A DNA stretch of 64,000 nucleotides from Anniella stebbinsi (taxonomy: Eukaryota > Chordata > Lepidosauria > Squamata > Anniellidae): assembly GCA_029215795.1 (NCBI GenBank), contig JARDYH010000045.1, positions 62,001-126,000 on the forward strand. The letters run 5' to 3'. This document shows, piece after piece, positions 45,619 to 58,069 of this stretch. Each line of letters starts with the position of its first letter. The first letter of the stretch is position 1. The translations under genes were made by a program, and so were the position numbers. A model generated the notes under the pieces. The model was given only the letters and a program-made list of their open reading frames with translations, did not search any database and was not told where the DNA came from.

Positions 45619-46882
45619 ACTGCCCCTTCTTCCCCTAGACTTCCCCTAGACTTCCCCTTTCCTCTATACTTCCCCTTCTTCCCCTAGACTTCCACTAGAC
45701 TTCCCCTTCCCTCTATACTTCCCCTTCTTCCCCTAGACTTCCCCTAGACTTCCCATTCCCTCTATACTTCCCCTTCTTCCCCTAGACTTCCCCTAGACTT
45801 CCCCTTCCCTCTATACTTCCCCTTCTTCCCCTAGACTTCCCCTTCCCTCTATACTTCCCCTTCTTCCCCTAGACTTCCCCTAGACTTCCCCTTCCCTCTA
45901 TACTTCCCCTTCTTCCCCTAGACTTCCCCTTCCCTCTATACTTCCCCTTCTTCCCCTAGACTTCCCCTAGACTTCCCCTTCTTCCCCTAGACTTCCCCTT
46001 TTTCCCCTAGACTTCCCCGTCCCTCTATACTTCCTCTTCTTCCCCTAGACTTACCCTTCTTCCACTAGACTTCCCCTTCTTCTTCTAGACTTCCGCTAGA
46101 CTTCCCCTTCCCTCTATACCTTCCCTTCTTCCCCTAGACTTCCCCTAGACTTCCCCTTCTTCCCCTAGACTTCCCCTAGACTTCCCCTTCCCTCTATACT
46201 TCCCCTTCTTCCATTAGACTTCCCCTTCCCTCTATACTTCCCCTGCTTCCCCTAGACTTCCCCTAGACTTCCCCTTCTTCCCCTAGACTTCCCCTAGACT
46301 TCCCCTTCCCTCTATACTTCCCCTTCTTCCCCTAGACTTCCCCTTCCCTCTATACTTCCCCTTCTTCCCCTAGACTTCCCCTTCTTCCCCTAGACTTCCT
46401 CTTCTTCCCCTAGACTTCCCCTTCCCTCTATACTTCCCCTTCTTCCCCTAGACTTCCCCTTTTTTCCTTAGACTTCCCCTTCTTCCCCTAGACTTCCCAT
46501 TCTTCCCCTAGACTTCCCCTTCTTCCCCTAGACTTCCCCTAGACTTCCCATTGCCTCTATACTTCCCCTTCTTCCCCTAGACTTTCTCTTCTCTCTATAC
46601 TTCCCCTTCTTCCCCTAGACTTCCCCTAGACTTCCCCTTCTTCCCCTAGACTTCCCCTAGACTTCCCCTTCCCTCTATACTTCCCCTTCTTCCATTAGAC
46701 TTCCCCTTCCCTCTGTACTTCCCCTGCTTCCCCTAGACTTCCCCTAGACTTCCCCTTCTTCCCCTAGACTTCCCCTAGACTTCCCCTTCCCTCAATACTT
46801 CCCCTTCTTCCCCTAGACTTCCCCATCCCTCTATACTTCCCCTTCTTCCCCTAGACTTCCCCTTCTTCCCCTAGACTTCGTC
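45619..46882 (+). repeat. P module, complete
   Basis: Markers actgcc 45619, gacttccgct 46088, ctgta 46713 and tcgtc 46878, intervals 469, 625 and 165 bp. A tacccttcttccactaga pair near 46,051 is shared only with the copy at 51,667. A ctttcccta word follows tcgtc. Confidence 0.9.
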
Positions 46883-47163
46883 TTCTTTCCCTAGACTTCC
46901 CCTTCCCTCTATACTTCCCCTTCTTCCCCTAGACTTCCCCTTCTTCCCTTAGACTTCCCCTTCTTCCCCTAGACTACCCCTTCTTCCCCTAGACTTCCCC
47001 TTCTTCCCCTAGACTTCCCCTTGCCTCTATACTTCCCCTTCTTCCCCTAGACTTCCCCTAGACTTCCCTTTCCTCTATACTTCCCCTTCTTCCCCTATAC
47101 TTCCCCTTCCCTCTATACTTCCCCTTCTTCCCCTAGACTTCCCCTTCCCTCTATACTTCCCCT

Positions 47164-47398
47164 GCTTCCCTTAGACTTCCCCTAGACTTCCCCTTCTTCC
47201 CCTAGACTTCCCCTAGACTTCCCCTTCCCTCTATACTTCCCCTTCTTCCCCTAGACTTCCCCTTCCCTCTATACTTCCCCTTCTTCCCCTAGACTTCCCC
47301 TTCTTCCCCTAGACTTCCTCTTCTTCCCCTAGACTTCCACTTCCCTCTATACTTCCCCTTCTTCCCCTAGACTTCCCCTTCTTCCCTTAGACTACCCC
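47164..47398 (+). repeat. N module
   Basis: The gcttccctta variant is at 47164 and gactacccc at 47390 (226 bp). It lies 286 bp after tcgtc, 11 bp less than at 8, 21 and 27 kb, so one A word is missing; the copy at 53,212 shares the shortfall. Confidence 0.87.
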
Positions 47399-48125
47399 TT
47401 CTTCCCCTAGACTTCCCATTCTTCCCCTAGACTTCCCCTTCTTCCCCTAGACTTCCCCTAGACTTCCCATTGCCTCTATACTTCCCCTTCTTCCCCTAGA
47501 CTTTCTCTTCCCTCTATACTTCCCCTTCTTCCCCTATACTTCCCCTTCTTCCCCTACACTTCCCCTTCTTCCCCTAGACTTCCCCTTCCCTCTATACTTC
47601 CCCTTCTTCCCCTAGACTTCCACTAGACTTCCCCTTCCCTCTATACTTCCCCTTCTTCCCCTAGACTTCCCCTAGACTTCCACTTCTTCCCCTAGACTTC
47701 CCCTTCTTCCCCTAGACTTCCCCTAGACTTCCCCTTCCCTCTATACTTCCCCTTCTTCCCCTAGACTTCCCCTTCTTCCCCTAGACTTCCCCTTCTTCCC
47801 CTAGACTTCCCCTAGACTTCCCATTCCCTCTATACTTCCCCTTCTTCCCCTAGACTTTCTCTTCCCTCTATACTTCCCCTTCTTCCCCTAGACTTCCCAT
47901 TCTTCCCCTAGACTTCCCCTTCTTCCCCTAGACTTCCCCTAGACTTCCCATTGCCTCTATACTTCCCCTTCTTCCCCTAGACTTTCTCTTCCCTCTATAC
48001 TTCCCCTTCTTACCCTATACTTCCCCTTCTTCCCCTAGAATTCCCCTTCTTCCCCTAGACTTCCCCTTCCATCTATACTTCCCCTTCTTCCCCTAGACTT
48101 CTCCTAGACTTCCCCTTCCCTCTAT

Positions 48126-49336
48126 ACTGCCCCTTCTTCCCCTAGACTTCCCCTAGACTTCCCCTTTCCTCTATACTTCCCCTTCTTCCCCTAGACTTCC
48201 ACTAGACTTCCCCTTCCCTCTATACTTCCCCTTCTTCCCCTAGACTTCCCCTAGACTTCCCCTTCCCTCTATACTTCCCCTTCTTCCCCTAGACTTCCCC
48301 TAGACTTCCCCTTCCCTCTATACTTCCCCTTCTTCCCCTAGACTTCCCCTTCCCTCTATACTTCCCCTTCTTCCCCTAGACTTCCCCTAGACTTCCCCTT
48401 CCCTCTATACTTCCCCTTCTTCCCCTAGTCTACCCCTGGACTTCCCCTTCCCTCTATACTTCCCCTTCTTCCCATAGACTAAGCTTTCTTCCCCTAGACT
48501 TCCCCTTCTTCCCCTATACTTCTCTTCTTCCCCGAGACTTCCCCTATACTTCCCCTTCTTTCCCTAGACTTCCCCTACACTTTCCCTTCCCTCTATACTT
48601 CCCCTTCTTCCCCTAGACTTCCCCTTCTTCCCCTAGAGTTCCCCTTCTTCCCTTAGATTTCCCCTTCTTCCCCGAGACTTCCCCTAGACTTCCCCTTCCC
48701 TCTATACTTCCCCTTCTTCCCCTAGACTTCCCCTTCTTCTCCTAGACTTCCCCTTCTTCCCCTAGACTTCCCCTTCCCTCTATACTTCCCCTTCTTCCCC
48801 TAGACTTCCCCTAGACTTCCACGTCTTCCCCTAGACTTCCCCTTCTTCCCCTATACTTCCCCTAGACTTCCCCTTTCCTCTATACTTCCCCTTCTTCCCC
48901 TAGACTTCCACTTCTTCCCCTAGACTTCCCCTTCTTCCCCTAGACGTCCCCTTCCCTCTATACTTCCCCTTCTTCCCCTAGACTTCCCCTTCTTCCCTTA
49001 GACTTCCCCTTCTTCCCCTAGACTTCCCCTTCTTCCCCTAGACTTCCCCTTCTTCCCCTAGACTTCCCCTAGACTTCCCCTTGCCTCTATACTTCCCCTT
49101 CTTCCCCTAGACTTTCTCTTCCCTCTACACTTCCCCTTCTTCCCCTAGACTTCCCCTTCTTCCCCTAGACTTCCCCTTCTTCCCCTAGACTTCCCCTTCC
49201 CTCTATACTTCCCCTTCTTCCCCTAGACTTCCCCTAGACTTCCCTTCCCTCTATACTTCCCCTTCTTCCCCTAGACTTCCCCTTCCCTCTATACTTCCCC
49301 TTCTTCCCCTAGACTTCCCCTTCCCTCTATACATCC
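48126..49336 (+). repeat. H module, complete (53-bp cassette class)
   Basis: Markers actgcc 48126, gtctacc 48428, AAGCTT 48481, gacgt 48943 and acatcc 49331. It is reached from N through a taccctata word and a GAATTC word (48038), a joint that combines a 9.6-kb-type tail with a 14.5-kb-type entry. A ctcttcttcc word after AAGCTT is shared with 54,174. Confidence 0.9.
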
Positions 49337-50569
49337 CCTTCTTCCCCTAGACTTCCCCTTCTTCCCCTAGACTTCCTCTTCTTCCCCTAGACTTCCCCTT
49401 CCCTCTATACTTCCCCTTCTTCCCCTAGACTTCCCCTTCTTCCCTTAGACTTCCCCTTCTTCCCCTAGACTTCCACTTCTTCCCCTAGACTTCCCGTAGA
49501 CTTCCCCTTGCCTCTATACTTCCCCTTCTTCCCCTAGACTTTCTCTTCCCTCTATACTTCCCCTTCTTCCCCTAGACTTCCCCTTCTTCCCCTAGACTTC
49601 CCCTTCCCTCTATACTTCCCCTTCTTCCCATAGACTTCCCCTAGACTTCCCTTCCCTCTATACTTCCCCTTCTTCCACTAGACTTCCCCTAGACTTCCCC
49701 TTCCCTCTCTACTTCCCCTTCTTCCCCTAGACTTCCCCTTCTTCCCCTAGACTTCCCCTTCTTCCCCTAGACTTCCCCTTCTTCCCTCTATACTTCCCCT
49801 TCTTCCCCTAGACTTCCCCTTCTTCCCTTAGACTTCCCCTTCTTCCCCTAGACTTCCCCTTCTTCCCCTAGACTTCCCCTTCTTCCCCTAGACTTCCCCT
49901 TGCCTCTATACTTCCCCTTCTTCCCCTAGACATTCTCTTCCCTCTATACTTCCCCTTCTTCCCCTAGACTTCCCCTTCTTCCCCTAGACTTCCCCTTCTT
50001 CCCCTAGACTTCCCCTTCTTCCCCTAGACTTCCCCTAGACTTCCCTTCCCTCTATACTTCCCCTTCTTCCCCTAGACTTCCCCTAGACTTCCCCTTCCCT
50101 CTCTACTTCCCCTTCTTCCCCTAGACTTCCCCTTCTTCCCCTAGACTTCCCCTTCTTCCCCTAGACTTCCCCTTCTTCCCCTATACTTCCCCTTCCCTCT
50201 ATACTTCCCCTTCTTCCCCTAGACTTCCCCTAGACTTCCCCTTCCCTCTATACTTCCCCTGCTTCCCCTAGACTTCCCCTAGACTTCCCCTTCTTCCCCT
50301 AGACTTCCCCTAGACTTCCCCTTCCCTCTATACTTCCCCTTCTTCCCCTAGACTTCCCCTTCCCTCTATACTTCCCCTTCTTCCCCTAGACTTCCCCTTC
50401 TTCCCCTAGACTTCCTCTTCTTCCCCTAGACTTCCCCTTCCCTCTATACTTCCCCTTCTTCCCCTAGACTTCCCCTAGACTTCCCCTTCCCTCTCTACTT
50501 CCCCTTCTTCCCCTAGACTTCCCCTTCTTCCCCTAGACTTCCCCTTCTTCCCCTAGACTTTCCCTTCCC

Positions 50570-50688
50570 ACTATACTTCACCTTCTTCCATTAGACTTCC
50601 CCTTCCCTCTATACTTCCCCTTGCTTCCCCAGACTTCCCCTAGTCTTCCCCTTCTTCCCCTAGACTTCCCCTAGACTTCCGTTCCCTC
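50570..50688 (+). repeat. G module
   Basis: actata 50570 and ccgtt 50679, 109 bp: it keeps the extra T of copy 44,521 but loses a T in a ccccagac word. P follows at 988 bp. Confidence 0.9.
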
Positions 50689-51666
50689 TATACTTCCCCT
50701 TCTTCCCCTAGACTTCCCCTAGACTTCCCCTTCCCTCTCTACTTCCCCTTCTTCCCCTAGACTTCCCCTTCTTCCCCTAGACTTCCCCTTCTTCCCCTAG
50801 ACTTTCCCTTCCCTCTATACTTCCCCTTCTTCCATTAGACTTCCCCTTCCCTCTATACTTCCCCTTCTTCCCCTAGACTTCCCCTTCTTCCCCTAGACTT
50901 CCACTAGACTTCCCCTTCCCTCTATACTTCCCCTTCTTCCCCTAGACTTCCCCTAGACTTCCACTTCTTCCCCTAGACTTCCCCTTCTTCCCCTAGACTT
51001 CCCCTAGACTTCCCCTTCCCTCTATACTTCCCCTTCTTCCCCTAGACTTCCCCTTCTTCCCCTAGACTTCCCCTTCTTCCCCTAGACTTCCCCTAGACTT
51101 CCCATTCCCTCTATACTTCCCCTTCTTCCCCTAGACTTTCTCTTCCCTCTATACTTCCCCTTCTTCCCCTAGACTTCCCCTTCCCTCTATACTTCCCCTT
51201 CTTCCCCTAGACTTCCCCTAGACTTCCCTTCCCTCTATACTTCCCCTTCTTCCCCTAGACTTCCCCTAGACTTCCCCTTCCCTCTCTACTTCCCCTTCTT
51301 CCCCTAGACTTCCCCTTCTTCCCCTAGACTTCCCCTTCTTCCCCTAGACTTCCCCTTCTTCCCCTATACTTCCACTTCCCTCTATACTTCCCCTTCTTCC
51401 CCTAGACTTCCCCTACACTTCCCCTTCCCTCTATACTTCCCCTTCTTCCCCTAGACTTCCCCTTCTTCCCCTAGACTTCCCCTTCCATCTATACTTCCCC
51501 TTCCCTCTATACTTCCCCTTCTTCCCCTAGACTTCCCCTAGATTTCCCCTTCCCTCTATACTTTCCCTTCTTCCCCTAGACTTCCCCTTCTTCCCCTAGA
51601 CTTCCCCTTCCATCTATACTTCCCCTTCTTCCCCTAGACTTCTCCTAGACTTCCCCTTCCCTCTAT

Positions 51667-52930
51667 ACTGCCCCTTCTTCCCCTAGACTTCCCCTAGACT
51701 TCCCCTTTCCTCTATACTTCCCCTTCTTCCCCTAGACTTCCACTAGACTTCCCCTTCCCTCTATACTTCCCCTTCTTCCCCTAGACTTCCCCTAGACTTC
51801 CCATTCCCTCTATACTTCCCCTTCTTCCCCTAGACTTCCCCTAGACTTCCCCTTCCCTCTATACTTCCCCTTCTTCCCCTAGACTTCCCCTTCCCTCTAT
51901 ACTTCCCCTTCTTCCCCTAGACTTCCCCTAGACTTCCCCTTCCCTCTATACTTCCCCTTCTTCCCCTAGACTTCCCCTTCCCTCTATACTTCCCCTTCTT
52001 CCCCTAGACTTCCCCTAGACTTCCCCTTCTTCCCCTAGACTTCCCCTTTTTCCCCTAGACTTCCCCGTCCCTCTATACTTCCTCTTCTTCCCCTAGACTT
52101 ACCCTTCTTCCACTAGACTTCCCCTTCTTCTTCTAGACTTCCGCTAGACTTCCCCTTCCCTCTATACCTTCCCTTCTTCCCCTAGACTTCCCCTAGACTT
52201 CCCCTTCTTCCCCTAGACTTCCCCTAGACTTCCCCTTCCCTCTATACTTCCTCTTCTTCCATTAGACTTCCCCTTCCCTCTATACTTCCCCTGCTTCCCC
52301 TAGACTTCCCCTAGACTTCCCCTTCTTCCTCTAGACTTCCCCTAGACTTCCCCTTCCCTCTATACTTCCCCTTCTTCCCCTAGACTTCCCCTTCCCTCTA
52401 TACTTCCCCTTCTTCCCCTAGACTTCCCCTTCTTCCCCTAGACTTCCTCTTCTTCCCCTAGACTTCCCCTTCCCTCTATACTTCCCCTTCTTCCCCTAGA
52501 CTTCCCCTTTTTTCCTTAGACTTCCCCTTCTTCCCCTAGACTTCCCATTCTTCCCCTAGACTTCCCCTTCTTCCCCTAGACTTCCCCTAGACTTCCCATT
52601 GCCTCTATACTTCCCCTTCTTCCCCTAGACTTTCTCTTCTCTCTATACTTCCCCTTCTTCCCCTAGACTTCCCCTAGACTTCCCCTTCTTCCCCTAGACT
52701 TCCCCTAGACTTCCCCTTCCCTCTATACTTCCCCTTCTTCCATTAGACTTCCCCTTCCCTCTGTACTTCCCCTGCTTCCCCTAGACTTCCCCTAGACTTC
52801 CCCTTCTTCCCCTAGACTTCCCCTAGACTTCCCCTTCCCTCAATACTTCCCCTTCTTCCCCTAGACTTCCCCATCCCTCTATACTTCCCCTTCTTCCCCT
52901 AGACTTCCCCTTCTTCCCCTAGACTTCGTC
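51667..52930 (+). repeat. P module, complete
   Basis: Markers actgcc 51667, gacttccgct 52136, ctgta 52761 and tcgtc 52926, intervals 469, 625 and 165 bp. Sister of the copy at 45,619. Confidence 0.9.
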
Positions 52931-53211
52931 TTCTTCCCCTAGACTTCCCCTTCCCTCTATACTTCCCCTTCTTCCCCTAGACTTCCCCTTCTTCCCTTAG
53001 ACTTCCCCTTCTTCCCCTAGACTTCCCCTTCTTCCCCTAGACTTCCCCTTCTTCCCCTAGACTTCCCCTTGCCTCTATACTTCCCCTTCTTCCCCTAGAC
53101 TTCCCCTAGACTTCCCTTCCCTCTATACTTCCCCTTCTTCCCCTATACTTCCCCTTCCCTCTATACTTCCCCTTCTTCCCCTAGACTTCCCCTTCCCTCT
53201 ATACTTCCCCT

Positions 53212-53446
53212 GCTTCCCTTAGACTTCCCCTAGACTTCCCCTTCTTCCCCTAGACTTCCCCTAGACTTCCCCTTCCCTCTATACTTCCCCTTCTTCCCCT
53301 AGACTTCCCCTTCCCTCTATACTTCCCCTTCTTCCCCTAGACTTCCCCTTCTTCCCCTAGACTTCCTCTTCTTCCCCTAGACTTCCACTTCCCTCTATAC
53401 TTCCCCTTCTTCCCCTAGACTTCCCCTTCTTCCCTTAGACTACCCC
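53212..53446 (+). repeat. N module
   Basis: The gcttccctta variant is at 53212 and gactacccc at 53438, 226 bp; 286 bp after tcgtc and 962 bp before actgcc, both as in the preceding super-unit. Confidence 0.87.
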
Positions 53447-54173
53447 TTCTTCCCCTAGACTTCCCATTCTTCCCCTAGACTTCCCCTTCTTCCCCTAGAC
53501 TTCCCCTAGACTTCCCATTGCCTCTATACTTCCCCTTCTTCCCCTAGACTTTCTCTTCCCTCTATACTTCCCCTTCTTCCCCTATACTTCCCCTTCTTCC
53601 CCTACACTTCCCCTTCTTCCCCTAGACTTCCCCTTCCCTCTATACTTCCCCTTCTTCCCCTAGACTTCCACTAGACTTCCCCTTCCCTCTATACTTCCCC
53701 TTCTTCCCCTAGACTTCCCCTAGACTTCCACTTCTTCCCCTAGACTTCCCCTTCTTCCCCTAGACTTCCCCTAGACTTCCCCTTCCCTCTATACTTCCCC
53801 TTCTTCCCCTAGACTTCCCCTTCTTCCCCTAGACTTCCCCTTCTTCCCCTAGACTTCCCCTAGACTTCCCATTCCCTCTATACTTCCCCTTCTTCCCCTA
53901 GACTTTCTCTTCCCTCTATACTTCCCCTTCTTCCCCTAGACTTCCCATTCTTCCCCTAGACTTCCCCTTCTTCCCCTAGACTTCCCCTAGACTTCCCATT
54001 GCCTCTATACTTCCCCTTCTTCCCCTAGACTTTCTCTTCCCTCTATACTTCCCCTTCTTACCCTATACTTCCCCTTCTTCCCCTAGAATTCCCCTTCTTC
54101 CCCTAGACTTCCCCTTCCATCTATACTTCCCCTTCTTCCCCTAGACTTCTCCTAGACTTCCCCTTCCCTCTAT

Positions 54174-55384
54174 ACTGCCCCTTCTTCCCCTAGACTTCCC
54201 CTAGACTTCCCCTTTCCTCTATACTTCCCCTTCTTCCCCTAGACTTCCACTAGACTTCCCCTTCCCTCTATACTTCCCCTTCTTCCCCTAGACTTCCCCT
54301 AGACTTCCCCTTCCCTCTATACTTCCCCTTCTTCCCCTAGACTTCCCCTAGACTTCCCCTTCCCTCTATACTTCCCCTTCTTCCCCTAGACTTCCCCTTC
54401 CCTCTATACTTCCCCTTCTTCCCCTAGACTTCCCCTAGACTTCCCCTTCCCTCTATACTTCCCCTTCTTCCCCTAGTCTACCCCTGGACTTCCCCTTCCC
54501 TCTATACTTCCCCTTCTTCCCATAGACTAAGCTTTCTTCCCCTAGACTTCCCCTTCTTCCCCTATACTTCTCTTCTTCCCCGAGACTTCCCCTATACTTC
54601 CCCTTCTTTCCCTAGACTTCCCCTACACTTTCCCTTCCCTCTATACTTCCCCTTCTTCCCCTAGACTTCCCCTTCTTCCCCTAGAGTTCCCCTTCTTAAC
54701 TTAGATTTCCCCTTCTTCCCCGAGACTTCCCCTAGACTTCCCCTTCCCTCTATACTTCCCCTTCTTCCCCTAGACTTCCCCTTCTTCTCCTAGACTTCCC
54801 CTTCTTCCCCTAGACTTCCCCTTCCCTCTATACTTCCCCTTCTTCCCCTAGACTTCCCCTAGACTTCCACGTCTTCCCCTAGACTTCCCCTTCTTCCCCT
54901 ATACTTCCCCTAGACTTCCCCTTTCCTCTATACTTCCCCTTCTTCCCCTAGACTTCCACTTCTTCCCCTAGACTTCCCCTTCTTCCCCTAGACGTCCCCT
55001 TCCCTCTATACTTCCCCTTCTTCCCCTAGACTTCCCCTTCTTCCCTTAGACTTCCCCTTCTTCCCCTAGACTTCCCCTTCTTCCCCTAGACTTCCCCTTC
55101 TTCCCCTAGACTTCCCCTAGACTTCCCCTTGCCTCTATACTTCCCCTTCTTCCCCTAGACTTTCTCTTCCCTCTACACTTCCCCTTCTTCCCCTAGACTT
55201 CCCCTTCTTCCCCTAGACTTCCCCTTCTTCCCCTAGACTTCCCCTTCCCTCTATACTTCCCCTTCTTCCCCTAGACTTCCCCTAGACTTCCCTTCCCTCT
55301 ATACTTCCCCTTCTTCCCCTAGACTTCCCCTTCCCTCTATACTTCCCCTTCTTCCCCTAGACTTCCCCTTCCCTCTATACATCC
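54174..55384 (+). repeat. H module, complete (53-bp cassette class)
   Basis: Markers actgcc 54174, gtctacc 54476, AAGCTT 54529, gacgt 54991 and acatcc 55379, with intervals 302, 53, 462 and 388 bp, identical to the copy at 48,126. Confidence 0.9.
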
Positions 55385-56268
55385 CCTTCTTCCCCTAGAC
55401 TTCCCCTTCTTCCCCTAGACTTCCTCTTCTTCCCCTAGACTTCCCCTTCCCTCTATACTTCCCCTTCTTCCCCTAGACTTCCCCTTCTTCCCTTAGACTT
55501 CCACTTCTTCCCCTAGACTTCCCGTAGACTTCCCCTTGCCTCTATACTTCCCCTTCTTCCCCTAGACTTTCTCTTCCCTCTATACTTCCCCTTCTTCCCC
55601 TAGACTTCCCCTTCCCTCTATACTTCCCCTTCTTCCCCTAGACTTCCCCTAGACTTCCCTTCCCTCTATACTTCCCCTTCTTCCACTAGACTTCCCCTAG
55701 ACTTCCCCTTCCCTCTCTACTTCCCCTTCTTCCCCTAGACTTCCCCTTCTTCCCCTAGACTTCCCCTTCTTCCCCTAGACTTCCCCTTCTTCCCTCTATA
55801 CTTCCCCTTCTTCCCCTAGACTTCCCCTTCTTCCCTTAGACTTCCCCTTCTTCCCCTAGACTTCCCCTTCTTCCCCTAGACTTCCCCTTCTTCCCCTAGA
55901 CTTCCCCTTGCCTCTATACTTCCCCTTCTTCCCCTAGACATTCTCTTCCCTCTATACTTCCCCTTCTTCCCCTAGACTTCCCCTTCTTCCCCTAGACTTC
56001 CCCTTCTTCCCCTAGACTTCCCCTTCTTCCCCTAGACTTCCCCTAGACTTCCCTTCCCTCTATACTTCCCCTTCTTCCCCTAGACTTCCCCTAGACTTCC
56101 CCTTCCCTCTCTACTTCCCCTTCTTCCCCTAGACTTCCCCTTCTTCCCCTAGACTTCCCCTTCTTCCCCTAGACTTCCCCTTCTTCCCCTATACTTCCCC
56201 TTCCCTCTATACTTCCCCTTCTTCCCCTAGACTTCCCCTAGACTTCCCCTTCCCTCTATACTTCCCCT

Positions 56269-56543
56269 GCTTCCCTTAGACTTCCCCTAGACTTCCCCTT
56301 CTTCCCCTAGACTTCCCCTAGACTTCCCCTTCCCTCTATACTTCCCCTTCTTCCCCTAGACTTCCCCTTCCCTCTATACTTCCCCTTCTTCCCCTAGACT
56401 TCCCCTTCTTCCCCTAGACTTCCTCTTCTTCCCCTAGACTTCCCATTCTTCCCCTAGACTTCCCCTTCTTCCCCTAGACTTCCCCTTCCCTCTATACTTC
56501 CCCTTCTTCCCCTAGACTTCCCCTTCTTCCCTTAGACTACCCC
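56269..56543 (+). repeat. N module, 266-bp form
   Basis: The gcttccctta variant is at 56269 and gactacccc at 56535. The interval is 40 bp longer than in the seven other copies: a cccattcttcc word and an ordinary B are added, and the ccacttccctctata word reads as an ordinary C. Shared with 57,795. Confidence 0.87.
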
Positions 56544-57794
56544 TTCTTCCCCTAGACTTCCCATTCTTCCCCTAGACTTCCCCTTCTTCCCCTAGACTTC
56601 CCCTAGACTTCCCATTGCCTCTATACTTCCCCTTCTTCCCCTAGACTTCCCCTTCTTCCCTTAGACTTCCCCTTCTTCCCCTAGACTTTCTCTTCCCTCT
56701 ACACTTCCCCTTCTTCCCCTAGACTTCCCCTTCTTCCCCTAGACTTCCCCTTCTTCCCCTAGACTTCCCCTTCCCTCTATACTTCCCCTTCTTCCCCTAG
56801 ACTTCCCCTAGACTTCCCTTCCCTCTATACTTCCCCTTCTTCCCCTAGACTTCCCCTTCCCTCTATACTTCCCCTTCTTCCCCTAGACTTCCCCTTCCCT
56901 CTATACATCCCCTTCTTCCCCTAGACTTCCCCTTCTTCCCCTAGACTTCCTCTTCTTCCCCTAGACTTCCCCTTCCCTCTATACTTCCCCTTCTTCCCCT
57001 AGACTTCCCCTTCTTCCCTTAGACTTCCACTTCTTCCCCTAGACTTCCCGTAGACTTCCCCTTGCCTCTATACTTCCCCTTCTTCCCCTAGACTTTCTCT
57101 TCCCTCTATACTTCCCCTTCTTCCCCTAGACTTCCCCTTCCCTCTATACTTCCCCTTCTTCCCCTAGACTTCCCCTAGACTTCCCTTCCCTCTATACTTC
57201 CCCTTCTTCCACTAGACTTCCCCTAGACTTCCCCTTCCCTCTCTACTTCCCCTTCTTCCCCTAGACTTCCCCTTCTTCCCCTAGACTTCCCCTTCTTCCC
57301 CTAGACTTCCCCTTCTTCCCTCTATACTTCCCCTTCTTCCCCTAGACTTCCCCTTCTTCCCTTAGACTTCCCCTTCTTCCCCTAGACTTCCCCTTCTTCC
57401 CCTAGACTTCCCCTTCTTCCCCTAGACTTCCCCTTGCCTCTATACTTCCCCTTCTTCCCCTAGACATTCTCTTCCCTCTATACTTCCCCTTCTTCCCCTA
57501 GACTTCCCCTTCTTCCCCTAGACTTCCCCTTCTTCCCCTAGACTTCCCCTTCTTCCCCTAGACTTCCCCTAGACTTCCCTTCCCTCTATACTTCCCCTTC
57601 TTCCCCTAGACTTCCCCTAGACTTCCCCTTCCCTCTCTACTTCCCCTTCTTCCCCTAGACTTCCCCTTCTTCCCCTAGACTTCCCCTTCTTCCCCTAGAC
57701 TTCCCCTTCTTCCCCTATACTTCCCCTTCCCTCTATACTTCCCCTTCTTCCCCTAGACTTCCCCTAGACTTCCCCTTCCCTCTATACTTCCCCT

Positions 57795-58069
57795 GCTTCC
57801 CTTAGACTTCCCCTAGACTTCCCCTTCTTCCCCTAGACTTCCCCTAGACTTCCCCTTCCCTCTATACTTCCCCTTCTTCCCCTAGACTTCCCCTTCCCTC
57901 TATACTTCCCCTTCTTCCCCTAGACTTCCCCTTCTTCCCCTAGACTTCCTCTTCTTCCCCTAGACTTCCCATTCTTCCCCTAGACTTCCCCTTCTTCCCC
58001 TAGACTTCCCCTTCCCTCTATACTTCCCCTTCTTCCCCTAGACTTCCCCTTCTTCCCTTAGACTACCCC
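57795..58069 (+). repeat. N module, 266-bp form
   Basis: The gcttccctta variant is at 57795 and gactacccc at 58061 (266 bp). Tandem sister of the copy at 56,269; the next actgcc is 1,097 bp downstream of its start. Confidence 0.87.

Larger units (their letters stand above)
44200..50250 (+). repeat. Higher-order super-unit, 6,048 bp, copy 1 (approximate ends)
   Basis: Order G (44521), P (45619), N (47164), H (48126-49336) and connector. It is repeated at 6,048 bp by the next block: ccgtt 44631/50679, actgcc 45619/51667, gacttccgct 46088/52136, AAGCTT 48481/54529. The S element is absent. The joint lies in a cctgc word near 50,255, where this copy switches from the gcttccctta-type to the gcttcccctaga-type continuation. 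Confidence 0.88.
50255..56270 (+). repeat. Higher-order super-unit, copy 2
   Basis: Repeats 44,200-50,250 at 6,048 bp through its H module. Two B words are then lost, near 55,500 and 55,600, so the block is about 40 bp shorter overall. A private taacttaga word near 54,697 and a cctctaga word near 52,328 mark this copy. Confidence 0.87.
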
